Origin: Puniceicoccaceae bacterium
GTDB taxonomy: Bacteria > Verrucomicrobiota > Verrucomicrobiia > Opitutales > Coraliomargaritaceae
Length of the DNA stretch: 46,599 nucleotides
Direction: 5' to 3'
Assembly (NCBI GenBank): GCA_002729725.1
Contig: PBYS01000048.1
Coordinates: 1-46,599 of the forward strand
Below the pieces are notes generated by a model. It saw nothing but the letters and a program-made list of their open reading frames with translations, was not told the DNA's origin and did not search any database. The translations under genes were made by a program, and so were the position numbers. How positions within the stretch are numbered: position 1 is the first letter of the stretch; every line of letters begins with the position of its first letter. Below, piece by piece: positions 1 through 9,800 of the stretch.

Positions 1-1
1 C

Positions 2-2134
2 GAAGGGGCACATGAGCACGGAGAAATTGGTGAAAGAAGGGCCGTTTTCCAACCGGACTAGGAGTTTATTGTATCCAGGCTTGAGTAAGATGCGCCGGAA
101 CCCTTCGTCCAATCGCCAACCGGAAAGGCCGACGTCTTGGAAGACCACCATATCATTGATCCATAGCTTCGCACGGTCATCGCTGGCCACGGCAACCACG
201 ACATCCATGGCGCTCTCACAGAAAACTTCAGTATACGCGAAATAGACTGAAGAGCTCATCTCATCGGGCGGTTTGATCCGCATGACGCCGGACTGGGTGA
301 AGCGCCATTCCAGCTCCATCGGTTGCTTCGTGACCGGGTGCGCCTTGCCCTCGTAGGTCTCGTCCAGATCGACCGTGGTTTCAGGGGGGAGGGAGGGTTC
401 GAATTCCTTCACGTTGGAGGGCAGATCCCACGGGCCGATGATGTACCAGGTGTCGATGAAGATCCAACCCTTGCGTTCGGATTGCATGTCAAACCGGCGG
501 CCGGGCAAGGCTTGTGCGAAGGTTCTGTCGCGGTTCAAGCTGATCTTGTCAGGATTGTTGCCGCTGCGGTCGGCGCCAGTGAATGAGCTCGCGTCGTAAT
601 GCGTGCTGAGGCCGGCATGCTGCGTTCCGCTGGAGCCCCCACCGCCGCCGCTGTGACTGCCCTGGGCGTTGGCGTAGTTTTCGTTCATCAGGCTGCGCAG
701 GTCTTGGAGATTCCCGTCTTCGTGCCCCATATTGCTCGCGGCCATGGCCATTTTCGCTTTCGTGGTCGCGTCTTTGCTCAAGGCTTCTCTGAGTTGTTCG
801 GCGGTCTGGGAAGCTTTGGATTCGTCGGATTGCTTGCCGCTGGCGGAGTCCAGGCGGCTTTCGGCTTGGCGGGTCATCCGCTCGCTGGAGCTGACGGCCT
901 GATCCAAGGCCTCGTTGAAGGCTTTGAATTCCTCACTGGTGTTCGGCTGGTTTTTCGACAGCTCTTCGGAGAGTTCGGGGCCGGTGTCCGTCTTCGGGGC
1001 ATACACTTGCTCTTTGGCTTCTTCGAGACTGAGTTGTTTGAATTCGGCCAATTCGGCGGCTTTGTTCTCTGCGTAGGATTCATCCAATTGCTCGGTCATC
1101 TCCTGTATCGATTCGTAGAGTTCGGCAGTTTCCATGTTCTCTAAATCCTCTTCCGTAGGCAAGCTGTCCTCGGCTTTGGGCTTTGGGGACGCCTCCGCGA
1201 CCTCCTCGTCGGAGCTGGCATCCGCCAATGTCTCCTCGGCATCTTCCATCGCGGCCAAGGCTTCATCGACCGCGCTGGTCTCTGATTCAGTATCCTCCTG
1301 ATCTTCTTGTGTTCCGCTATCCTCGGTTTCGGGCAACTTTGAATCGGGGAGGGCGGCCATGTCCTCCGCAGTCCCGAGGTCGCCCTGCATCAGGAGATTT
1401 TCAAAGTCTTTTAAATATTCGGTGCTGTCGCTCTTCAGTTGCTTGAACTCGTCGATGCGTAGCATGATGTACCGTTCGATCTTTCCCGTCTCTCGGGTGT
1501 CAGCTTGCTTGGCGGTTATTAGGTAGGCATTCCGGAGCGCTTCCTGGAGCGGGGCGAGTTCGTCAATGATCTTCCGGATTTGATCGAGTGCTGCCCAGGT
1601 GTCGTCGTCGTTGGCTTCGGCCTGGAGGGCGATGACGCGCATTTGGTTGGCGTGCGCCGTCATTTGGTCGCGAATATGGGTCGACTCTTCCCGCACGCCT
1701 GGCTGGCTCGATAAATAACGATGCTTGCTTTGCCAGAAGCGCAACATCTCTGCTTGCTCTTTGAGTGCGTTGGCTCGCTTTGACATTTCGTCCCAGATGT
1801 CCGGAGTCTCCAGAGAGGCGACACGCGCATCGACCACTTCTTCGAGTTCAATGATCGTCTTGCGCAGCTTGCGGGCATTCTCTTTGAGTTTTTCCCGTTT
1901 TTTGATTTCCTGGTTGCGGGAGATTTCGCGCACTTGTTCGCGGTTGGGCTCCGGCTTCTCGACCTTCACTTTTTTGACGACTTCACCCTCTTCATTGACC
2001 ACTTCTTCCAAGAAGCCAAAGGTGGTCTGCCTCCAATCCTCGTTGAGGTAGAGTGCGAGTGACGCACCGGCACACAGCAAAAGGGAGATCGCCAAGGCAA
2101 TGAACAGGGGGGATCTATCGTTGAGTCGCATCAT
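2..2134 (-). CDS. Membrane-anchored coiled-coil protein with PA14-like C-terminal region (3' end outside window)
   Basis: Open for 711 codons with no stop before the window edge, so the C-terminus is missing. The N-terminus has a single hydrophobic anchor (about residues 9-28, FIALAISLLLCAGASLALYL). Then comes a long charged helical region (about 50-250), an acidic low-complexity stretch, a Gly/Ser-rich linker, and from about residue 550 a beta-rich segment (GWIFIDTWYIIGPW and LWINDMVVFQD) resembling PA14 or GH2-type accessory domains. The start ATG at 2134 overlaps the stop of the upstream ExbD gene as ATGA, so translation is probably coupled. It is the last visible gene of an ExbB-ExbD-ExbD cassette, so it may be the effector that uses proton-motive force across the envelope. 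That role is inferred; the exact function is unknown. Confidence 0.75.
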   Translation of the reverse strand, partial: MMRLNDRSPLFIALAISLLLCAGASLALYLNEDWRQTTFGFLEEVVNEEGEVVKKVKVEKPEPNREQVREISRNQEIKKREKLKENARKLRKTIIELEEVVDARVASLETPDIWDEMSKRANALKEQAEMLRFWQSKHRYLSSQPGVREESTHIRDQMTAHANQMRVIALQAEANDDDTWAALDQIRKIIDELAPLQEALRNAYLITAKQADTRETGKIERYIMLRIDEFKQLKSDSTEYLKDFENLLMQGDLGTAEDMAALPDSKLPETEDSGTQEDQEDTESETSAVDEALAAMEDAEETLADASSDEEVAEASPKPKAEDSLPTEEDLENMETAELYESIQEMTEQLDESYAENKAAELAEFKQLSLEEAKEQVYAPKTDTGPELSEELSKNQPNTSEEFKAFNEALDQAVSSSERMTRQAESRLDSASGKQSDESKASQTAEQLREALSKDATTKAKMAMAASNMGHEDGNLQDLRSLMNENYANAQGSHSGGGGGSSGTQHAGLSTHYDASSFTGADRSGNNPDKISLNRDRTFAQALPGRRFDMQSERKGWIFIDTWYIIGPWDLPSNVKEFEPSLPPETTVDLDETYEGKAHPVTKQPMELEWRFTQSGVMRIKPPDEMSSSVYFAYTEVFCESAMDVVVAVASDDRAKLWINDMVVFQDVGLSGWRLDEGFRRILLKPGYNKLLVRLENGPSFTNFSVLMCPF

Positions 2135-2556
2135 GAATCGTATTTCTCGTGGTAGGTGCGCACGCCGACATTACGCAGGTTGCGGAAGCTGAGGGCGTCG
2201 AGGACTTCGACGAACCGGTAGAAGGGCGTGTTTTCATCGGTATCGAGCCGGATGCGACGATCCGCGTCTTCCTGTTCAATCACGCGCAATTCATCCAGCA
2301 ACATCTGGATCGTGGTCGCTTCGCCCTCGTAGTAGATGATACCTTCCTCATCGATGGCGATGGCCACGACGCTCTCATCAGGGGGCACTTCCAGGGAGGA
2401 GCGCGATATCGGTAGATTCAAATGCTCCACCTCCTTGAGGTCTTTTTTGAGCATGGTGGTGACGAGGAAGAAAATCAGCAACAGAAAGACACAGTCGATC
2501 AGCGGCGACATGCTCAATGCGACATCTTCATCGTCTTCGTAGGGGCTGCGGCTCAT
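2131..2556 (-). CDS. ExbD/TolR-family biopolymer transport protein (second copy)
   Basis: 141 aa. A short cytoplasmic N-terminus is followed by one transmembrane segment (about residues 17-38). It carries the family motif PLIDCVFLLLIFF, whose Asp is the conserved proton-path residue of ExbD/TolR. The periplasmic C-terminal domain ends with the usual RIRLDTDENTPFYRFVEVLDAL-type fold. ExbD/TolR works with an ExbB/TolQ channel to turn proton flow into mechanical work in the envelope. The start ATG at 2556 overlaps the TAA of the preceding ExbD gene by one base, and its own stop overlaps the next gene's start, so all four genes look like one tightly coupled operon. Confidence 0.93.
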   Translation of the reverse strand: MSRSPYEDDEDVALSMSPLIDCVFLLLIFFLVTTMLKKDLKEVEHLNLPISRSSLEVPPDESVVAIAIDEEGIIYYEGEATTIQMLLDELRVIEQEDADRRIRLDTDENTPFYRFVEVLDALSFRNLRNVGVRTYHEKYDS

Positions 2557-3095
2557 TAGCGGTAACCTTCCATTTCAAAGTCTTCCTTGCCGCGGTGACG
2601 CAAGCGGACGCCGACCTGTTCAAAGCCTTGGAGTGCCAGAGTGTCCAAGGCATCGATCACGCGCTGCACCGGAATCTCGCGATCCGTGTCCAGGCGGATG
2701 GCCACATCAGTGCCCTGTGCTTCGGCGATCGACTTCAGATCCTGAGTAAAGGATTCGACTTCGCGGTATTTGAGGCCGCCCAGAGAGCGGGCGGGGCCGG
2801 TGGCGCGGAGAAGGTTCCCCGTTTCATCCAAGGCGTAAATGATGACTTCTGTTTCGGCGACCGGGGCGAGCGCGGAAGTATAGTCCGGAAGCACCACCGG
2901 AATCTGTTTCTCCAACTTCTTGAGCATCGTGGTGACGAGGAAAAAGATCAGAAGCAAGAAGACGCAGTCGATGAGCGGGGAAAGATCGACTTCGACCTCA
3001 GACTCTTTCCGGCGGCGCATACGCAAGCGACGCAGTGTCCCCACGCGAGAAGCACTGGAGGGGTCGAGGGTGGGTTTGTGAATGGTCTGAGGCAT
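2556..3095 (-). CDS. ExbD/TolR-family biopolymer transport protein (first copy)
   Basis: 179 aa from ATG at 3095. A TTG at 3110 would add five residues; neither has a strong ribosome-binding site. The basic N-terminus (RRLRMRRRKE) is followed by a single transmembrane helix with the same PLIDCVFLLLIFFLVTTMLKK stretch as its neighbour, including the conserved membrane Asp, then a periplasmic domain with RLDTDREIPVQRVIDALD. Membrane segments of the two ExbD copies are nearly identical while their periplasmic domains differ. That fits a heteromeric motor in which the two subunits contact different partners (inference). Confidence 0.92.
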   Translation of the reverse strand: MPQTIHKPTLDPSSASRVGTLRRLRMRRRKESEVEVDLSPLIDCVFLLLIFFLVTTMLKKLEKQIPVVLPDYTSALAPVAETEVIIYALDETGNLLRATGPARSLGGLKYREVESFTQDLKSIAEAQGTDVAIRLDTDREIPVQRVIDALDTLALQGFEQVGVRLRHRGKEDFEMEGYR

Positions 3096-3116
3096 CAGAC
3101 GCGCGTTCAAGGTGAA

Positions 3117-3893
3117 TTACTGGGCGGGGCTTTCAGTCGAGTCTTCCGTGCTTTCGCTGGCTACGGTTTCGCTTTGCGTAGTCTCGGGGTGCAGCCATGG
3201 AGCCATGAGGACGTCTACGGATTCCTCCAGGCGAATGCCGAAGCTATTGATCCGCGATTTGAAAAAGTGATAACTCGCGAGGGAAGGAATCGCAATGATC
3301 AGGCCGAGTGCGGTTGTAATGAGCGCCTTGCCGATCGAGTCCGCAAGGACGGAAGCATCGCCCGTGTCTCCCATCAGGGCGACTTTCTGGAACGACTCAA
3401 TCATACCAATGATCGTGCCGAGCAGCCCGAGCAGAGGGGAGATGGTCGCCACAACCGCGAGGGGATAGGTGCGTTGGTGCTGCCGTGCCACCGTCCGGGA
3501 AATGGTGTCCGTGACGCCGAAAGAAAGAATTTCGAAAGGGATGTGCGTATGCGTGGCAATGTAGGTGCCGATCTTGGCCAGGGCGCTGCGCGAGGTGCGG
3601 CAGGCATCGTTAATCGCAGTGAAGTCGCCGGCGATGGCATGCTTCCGTAGTTTCCTCTCCAAGTCGCTGGGCATGAAATTTCCTGCGCGCACCACGATCA
3701 GGCGCTCGATGAAAAAGACGATGCCCACAAAACCGACGGCCAAGAGAACGATCGAAGTCGCGCCCCCTTTGAGCACTTCGGCGGCCCAGTCGATCGTGCC
3801 TACGGCGTCGGATTCGAGTTCAACGCTTGCAGTCTGCGCCAAGAGCGCGGTGCTGGGGAGGAGGGTGAAGAGAGCTGTGAAAAACCGTATCAT
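3117..3893 (-). CDS. MotA/TolQ/ExbB proton channel family protein
   Basis: 258 aa from ATG at 3893, chosen because it yields a signal peptide (MIRFFTALFTLLPSTALLAQ). The open frame extends upstream to 3983 but that extension lacks signal or family character. After the signal come one transmembrane helix (VLLAVGFVGIVFFIERLIV), a cytoplasmic loop, and two further helices containing the ExbB hallmarks TISPLLGLLGTIIGMIESF and ALITTALGLIIAIPSL. The family forms the pentameric proton channel energising ExbD/TolR/MotB partners. A cleavable signal before the first helix is common in Planctomycetes/Verrucomicrobia ExbB proteins. It is the first gene of the four-gene minus-strand cassette. Confidence 0.93.
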   Translation of the reverse strand: MIRFFTALFTLLPSTALLAQTASVELESDAVGTIDWAAEVLKGGATSIVLLAVGFVGIVFFIERLIVVRAGNFMPSDLERKLRKHAIAGDFTAINDACRTSRSALAKIGTYIATHTHIPFEILSFGVTDTISRTVARQHQRTYPLAVVATISPLLGLLGTIIGMIESFQKVALMGDTGDASVLADSIGKALITTALGLIIAIPSLASYHFFKSRINSFGIRLEESVDVLMAPWLHPETTQSETVASESTEDSTESPAQ

Positions 3894-3983
3894 TGTAGAG
3901 CTGTGGTAGATTGCAGGGGGGAGGGGTTTTGTTGTGGCGACACTGGACAGACTCAAGGAAATTATAGACACGTAGCTACGCAA

Positions 3984-4048
3984 AAGGTTGCCTAATGCCG
4001 ATCCGTTTCCATGGAGAAGGTCTTTTCGGGGCTAATTTTATCTGCGGT
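3984..4048. other. Short intergenic stretch before dispersed repeat
   Basis: This gap carries the promoter region of the ExbB operon on the minus strand. No clear -35/-10 pair or regulatory palindrome was seen. Confidence 0.4.
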
Positions 4049-4218
4049 ACAATTCACTTGTTTATTCATTTGTAGAACGCTGGCGAAAGCCAGTGTTAAA
4101 GCCAGTGTTAAGCCGCTTGTTTCTAATCGTGAGCTTGTCGAACGGCCCGATTTTCACAAGGCCTGTCGCCGTCATCTGCAAAAAGAACCTTTGCCCCGTA
4201 GAGATAATTGCGTCCGGG
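4049..4218 (+). repeat. Dispersed intergenic palindromic repeat, copy 1
   Basis: Shares the core TTTATTCATTTGTAGAACGC, a first hairpin (CTGGCGAAAGCCAG), the phrase CGCTTGTTTC, a second degenerate hairpin (around GTCGCCGTCATCTGC), AAAAAGAAC and the tail ATAATTGC with the copies at 11511, 20520 and 23762. An embedded GAGCTTGTCGAA segment is present here and in copy 3 but not in copy 2. The open frame crossing it is not a gene. It resembles a REP/MITE-type non-coding mobile repeat. Confidence 0.8.
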
Positions 4219-4246
4219 CTTTCAGGGTATGACGGGATCGAGGCTA

Positions 4247-4260
4247 CGCAACTAGTTGCG
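4247..4260. promoter_or_regulatory. Palindromic operator CGCAACTAGTTGCG (site 1)
   Basis: A perfect 14-bp palindrome 195 bp before the GH5 start at 4455. Six related palindromes occur in this window. The candidate binding protein is the LacI-family regulator at 23937, which has a copy in its own promoter region. Confidence 0.7.
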
Positions 4261-4454
4261 GAGTGAGGCGCTTGAATCCTGTGGAATTTCTGCGACCTTG
4301 GATGTGGAAACATTAACGTCTTCTAAACTTAAAGAATCCTACCCGCAACCCAACCCACCCCGATCCTAGGAAACATCGAATTATCGGGAAACCGAGCGTC
4401 TCGCTTGCTGTCCAAACCATATTGATGGATCCCATGGATCGTCTATCAGAATTT

Positions 4455-6674
4455 ATGAAAAAACTGACCCTCCTTCTTTGTCTCGCCTCTTGTTTGGCTT
4501 CGGCTCTGTCGATCCATTCATTGGCTGCCCAGGAAACCAGCAAGTCTGGCGTCGTGTTCGACGTGTCCGACTTCGAAAGCGCCGGTGCCACTGGCACTTG
4601 GCCCGATCATTGGCCGCAAAAAGCCGAGTCGAGCATCGAATCCGAAGCGGGCAATCACTTTATCCGTATGGAGAGTCAAGTACCCGGGGAGATGGTCATG
4701 CTCTACCGCGAGGTTCCCATCCCCGAGGGCGTCGAGGCGGTCGAATTCAGCTGGAAGCAGCGTGTCACGGGTCTCAAGCGCGGGGAGAAGTCTTGGTTCG
4801 ATGCACGCATCATGATGGAGTTCATGGACGCCGCACGCGAGAAGGTCAGCCCCAGTGGGCCGACCTCGAACCGCAGCCGCGATACCAACGGCTGGGAAAG
4901 CAAGTCGGTGGTCTTCAATCTACCCGAAGGCGCGCGCTTCATTAAGTTCATGCCTTGCCTGTTCAATGTCGCGGCCGGCACTTACGACTTGGATGACGTG
5001 GTCTTCAAGGCCATTCCGAAGTTGAGCCCAGAGGATGATCCCGCGCACCAAAGGAAACTGGCCGCCATGAGGAAGGCTCAGGCGCAACGCGACAAAGCGC
5101 TCAAAAACTACGAGAAGCACGGCGGCAACATGTTCGCCAACGGCGACTTTCAAAAGGATTCCAACAGCGATGGCCGTCCGGATAGTTGGGGCTCGCCGAA
5201 GGGTGATATGAGCTATGGCTCCGAGGGCGGCAATAATTTCCTCCGCTTGCAGTCGGACAGCACGGACAAAATGGTCATGCACTACAGCAAACTGGACATC
5301 CCCGCCGGGGCGGAAGCCTTGGAATTTTCCTGGGATTGGCGGGTTACCGATCTCAAGCCCGGCCTGGAGCCTTGGCATGATGCCCGTATCATGATGAAAT
5401 TCCTCGACCGCAGCGGGAAGAAGCTACCTGGTGCCGCGGATTCGTACACCCGTCGTTCGACGGATGGCTGGCAACACCGCTCACGTAAGATGCTGGTTCC
5501 CGAAGGCGCCGTCTCCATGGAAATTATGCCGACATTGTTTAATGTGAAATCCGGCGTGCTGGAGTTGGACAATTTAAAGCTGACGATGATCGATCCCGCG
5601 CCTCTACTTGCGGCGAAGAAAAAGAGAGCGGCCACCCGTGCATTTTTGCACGTCGATGCGGAAGCGCCCAACAAGGCCAACTGGCCGCCTGAGCTGAAGG
5701 TCGTTGGCAACCGACTCCACGACACCGATGGCAACGAAGTCTGGCTCCAAGGCGTCAACATCGCCAGTATGGAGTGGAACCCCCGGGGCGAAAATGTCCT
5801 CAAGTCCGCCCAAGTCGCGATTGAAGATTGGGGCGCAAACGTCATCCGCCTGCCCGTGAAGGGTAAATACTGGCTCGATGAGAAGAAGGGCGAAGAATAC
5901 CAAGCGTTGGTCAACGACTTCATCACCTACGTGGCCAACCGCGGCGCTTATGTCGTGCTCGATTTGCACCATTACCGCGCGCCGCGTCCGGAGGATGCGG
6001 AATTCTGGACCGAAGCTGCGATTGCCTACAAGGGGCACCCCGCCGTGCTCTTCGACCTGCTCAACGAGCCCCACGGCACCAGCTGGGAAACCTGGCGTAA
6101 CGGTGGCTTCATCGATACCCGCAAGACCAAAGCCGACGAAGACGCCTTCCTCAGCGAAGAAGACCTGCTCAAGAGCAAACAAGGTTACCAGGCCGTTGGC
6201 ATGCAAGGCCTCCTCGACGTCGTCCGTCAGGCCGGTGCCGACAATATCGTGGTGATCGGCGGCCTCGATTGGGCCTACGACCTCTCGGGCGTTCTGAAAG
6301 GCTACGCCATCGAGGAACATCCGGGCGGGCACGGCATCATGTATGCCACCCACGTCTATCCCTGGAAGAAGGGCTGGCAAAAGAGCTTCCTCGACGTCGC
6401 CGAGCAGCACCCGATTCTCGTGGGTGAAGTCGGTGCCGACGCGAATAAAATGGACTGGATGGATCACGCCCTCCAGGAAGACGCCGAGACCTGGGTGCCT
6501 GCCATGATCGGCGTCATCCAGAAGCACAAACTCAATTGGACGGCCTGGTGCTTCCACCCCAAGGCCAGCCCGCGTCTACTCCTTGACTGGCAATACACAC
6601 CGACGCCATTCTGGGGAGAGCCCGTCATCGAAGCCTTCAAAGGGAAGCAGTTCAAATTGGATCGCTTGCGTTGA
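4455..6674 (+). CDS. Secreted GH5-family glycoside hydrolase with two N-terminal carbohydrate-binding-like modules
   Basis: 739 aa; ATG at 4455 is chosen because MKKLTLLLCLASCLASALS is a clean signal peptide. Two homologous beta-rich modules follow (about residues 30-190 and 215-385). Each carries an MVM(L/H)Y..(V/L).IP.G.EA.EFSW pattern, then SWFDARIMM or PWHDARIMM, an aromatic DGW, and MP.LFNV..G...LD near the end. A linker leads into the catalytic TIM barrel (about 405-735). The predicted acid/base is Glu538 in LLNEPHG and the nucleophile Glu658 in VGEVGAD, as in clan GH-A retaining beta-glycosidases. The closest relative in the window is the gene ending at 41443, with the same architecture. 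Substrate is unknown; a beta-glucan- or mannan-like chain is typical of GH5. A GCAAC/GTTGC operator lies upstream. Confidence 0.92.
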   Translation: MKKLTLLLCLASCLASALSIHSLAAQETSKSGVVFDVSDFESAGATGTWPDHWPQKAESSIESEAGNHFIRMESQVPGEMVMLYREVPIPEGVEAVEFSWKQRVTGLKRGEKSWFDARIMMEFMDAAREKVSPSGPTSNRSRDTNGWESKSVVFNLPEGARFIKFMPCLFNVAAGTYDLDDVVFKAIPKLSPEDDPAHQRKLAAMRKAQAQRDKALKNYEKHGGNMFANGDFQKDSNSDGRPDSWGSPKGDMSYGSEGGNNFLRLQSDSTDKMVMHYSKLDIPAGAEALEFSWDWRVTDLKPGLEPWHDARIMMKFLDRSGKKLPGAADSYTRRSTDGWQHRSRKMLVPEGAVSMEIMPTLFNVKSGVLELDNLKLTMIDPAPLLAAKKKRAATRAFLHVDAEAPNKANWPPELKVVGNRLHDTDGNEVWLQGVNIASMEWNPRGENVLKSAQVAIEDWGANVIRLPVKGKYWLDEKKGEEYQALVNDFITYVANRGAYVVLDLHHYRAPRPEDAEFWTEAAIAYKGHPAVLFDLLNEPHGTSWETWRNGGFIDTRKTKADEDAFLSEEDLLKSKQGYQAVGMQGLLDVVRQAGADNIVVIGGLDWAYDLSGVLKGYAIEEHPGGHGIMYATHVYPWKKGWQKSFLDVAEQHPILVGEVGADANKMDWMDHALQEDAETWVPAMIGVIQKHKLNWTAWCFHPKASPRLLLDWQYTPTPFWGEPVIEAFKGKQFKLDRLR

Positions 6675-6690
6675 TTGACTCGATAACCGA

Positions 6691-6709
6691 CATATTTGGT
6701 CGAAATATG
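6691..6709. terminator. AT-rich inverted repeat after GH5 gene
   Basis: CATATTT-GGTCG-AAATATG is a perfect 7-bp stem 17 bp after the GH5 stop. It lacks a GC-rich stem and T-run, so it is either a weak terminator or a protein site. Confidence 0.35.
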
Positions 6710-6808
6710 GACTTAAATCATATATAGTATCTCGTCTCTGACAAACCTCTCGGCTTGGGGCTTCCCCCCCCCAAGCCGGGACACCCCTCTAATACTACCC
6801 TCAAAGTA

Positions 6809-9800
6809 ATGAAAAAACATCCCCAACGCAGCCGGCAATCCGGTTTTGCGATCGTCATCGCATTGTCGATCCTTGCGTTTACGCTGTTGCTCTTGCTAAG
6901 CTTGACGGCCTTTGTCCGCGTCGAGCAGCAAGCGTCGGCAATTTCGATCAACCAGTTGACCGCCCGGCAAAACGCTCTCCTGGCCGTGCAGATCGCCATC
7001 GGAGAGTTGCAGCAGCATACGGGCCCCGACCAGCGCGTGACTGCCACGGCACAGGTATTGAGTGCCGATGAAGTTACTTTATCGCGAGCCGGCGATGGCG
7101 AAATCCAAGGCTTCGCATCGGTTGAAAATTTTTGGAACAAACAACGCAATGGCCATTGGACCGGAGTCTGGAAAAACGGAAACGGGAGCACTTTCGATCC
7201 GGACGATCCCACTGAAGGCAACCCGATCCCCCAGTTGCAAAACTGGCTGGTCAGCGGAAATGAGGCATTCGGCGGTTCCTTGGCTCAACCCGAGCCTGAC
7301 TACCTTCCCACCGAACAGGTTTCTATCAATGCGAACACGACGCCATGGGACAATATTACAGACCAGACAAACACCAACATCGAGCATGTCTTACTGGCTT
7401 GGTTGCCCGAAGAGAATGGAAGTGGCAGCCTCATCTCAAGTATCGATCGAATGGTGACCGCGCCCCGCGTCGATATCTCGAGTTCCGAGGGTCGAATATC
7501 GGGCTCCTACGCATGGTGGGTGGGGGACGAAGGCGTCAAGGCTCGGGCCAATCTGGTCGACCCCTACGCGACCCTAGGCACAGACGAAAGTAAACTGCGG
7601 CGGGCGGCCTCCGCCCAACGGACAGGCATCGAGGCGATGACTGATCTTGCACCCTTCTACAATGCGAATGAGCCGGCTCTCGAAAATATTTTCCAAGCAT
7701 CCGAATTCGCTCTATTGGATCCGGATCCGCTGTATGCGGAAGCTTTAACCAAGCGCTTCCACGACTTGAGCTTCTACTCCCGCGGAGTCTTGGCCGACGT
7801 CCGTAACGGTGGTTTGAAACGCGATCTTTCGTACATCCTCGGGCAGCCCAACCTTAACGACTTGCACAATGCCGTGGATGCCGTTTTCGAGCCCGTCGAT
7901 GGTGAGAGTGCGATTAATCCTGCCGATGAATCGAACCAGGTCTTGAAGGCGGTCGTCACGCCCTACGCTGAAATTCCATCGAATGTCCCGGATTGGAAGT
8001 ATTCGATTTACGATGAACCGGGTTTGCTCGCCTACACTCCGACCTGGGAACGCCTCTGGTCGTTTCATAACATGGGCAACCAGACATCGGATTCACCGGC
8101 AGGCGTATTCAATGGATTCGGTCAGGCCGTTCCCCAACTGATCAGTCGAATCGACCACGGCATCCACCCCATGGTCACCCAAGCAAAGTTATTCTACAAT
8201 CTTACCTTCGCGCCGACAATCCAGATCCAGATCATACCGCTGGTCGTCTTGGCGAATCCCTACTCGGTTCCTTTGGCACCTGCTGACTACACGATTAAAT
8301 TTTACGACCCGACGACCCAAGTGAGGTTTGGCACTCCGGCTGATCCCTATGATCCCCAACTCAATGAATTTTCAGGGTTGGAACGCCTGGGTATCTCGAT
8401 TGACGATGGTGGCTTTGGGGACAGTCAAGTCATTCTACGGAGCGACGGCATGGCGCCGGGAGAGGCGCAGATCTTCACCATTGAAACCTCTGGGCGCCTG
8501 ATCCCACAGACTGCTTCCAGCCAGAAGGACTTCGAAGTTGTTCTGATCAATGATTTCGACCCCTCTGCTTACGTTTCCTATGACACCGCACTTGCGATCC
8601 CCGAGGAGTACACCCACGCGGTCGTCTTCCATACTAAAAGCGATTTCAATACAAAGCTCTACCTCGATTACGATCCGAATACAGCAAGCGATGACGGTGA
8701 CCGAAAACTCCTTCAGGACGTTGCCGGCTGGAAATCTAGTGGCGACGAAGATGGTCGTTTTGTCGTCTATCCGGCTAATGGCGGAACGAAAGCCGGCGGC
8801 GGCATCAGCTACGCACTGTTCGACTACAGCCTCTCGACCAACCAGCATGCCCTTTTCTACCAACAAAACTACCGTATGAATGTGATTAACGGTTTTCACG
8901 GTGTGACCGGTGCAACTCATTTATTGCAGTGGGCTCGGACTACCGCGAAAAAAGGATCTCCAGGGAACGAAAACTACATTGGTGCCGATCTGCTGCGTCC
9001 GCCAGGAAGCTTGACGACCGTCCGTTGGGGACCGGTCAATACCGGCACCGGCAACTACGATACGGTTGCTCCCTCCGGCTTGGGCGATGACGTCGGATTT
9101 ATCAATTGGCTCTATGACATCCCGCAGAGCGAAGTGCCTCTAGCTTCGCTCGGACATCTTCAACACCTCAATACCTCGGCCTTTATCGATCGGGATGCCT
9201 GGAAGACCTATTCTTCAAACCGGGCAGAGTATGGGCCGATTGCCGAGAAAGCCACGACTGTCCAAGCTTGGCAGGTCAACTACCCGGTTTCGAACTCCTA
9301 TCCACAGCCGAGAGTCGCCCGCGACAAGCTTTTCGACAACTATACACCCGGCGCGGAATACGACGGCTCCTATATCTGGAATGCCGCCCTATGGGACAAA
9401 TTCTACTTCTCCACGTTCCCCGCAGCAGGCGATTTTGATTTTACGACAGATCGTTTAGTCAACTCGCGCTACAGACCCTTCCGTAGCCAATCGGCCACCC
9501 CGCTCGACGATGAGACACAATTTAGAGGGGCACCTGGAACCTCCGACCAGTCGAAGAACAGCCGCTTGGCCGCGCAAAATTTATTGGTTGATGGTGGTTT
9601 CAATGTCAATTCCACCTCGAAAGAAGCGTGGAAAGCAGTCTTTGCTTCACTCCGGAATATCGAGATCGGGGATGAAACGGATTCCGCCAATCTCAGCGCA
9701 CCTTTTGTCCGCACGATCCAGCGCCTCAGTGGCTCACCCGATGCGGAAAGCGGCAATCATGTGAATGCATGGAATGGGTTTCGCAACCTGAATGAGGACG

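Noticed and set aside
323..1446. Several plus-strand open frames over the first 1.5 kb
   Set aside because: They lie antisense to the continuous minus-strand coiled-coil gene and show GC-skewed shadow composition with no family motif.
4011..4232. Small plus-strand open frame
   Set aside because: It runs through the dispersed repeat, and the same translated phrases appear in other repeat copies, so it is non-coding.
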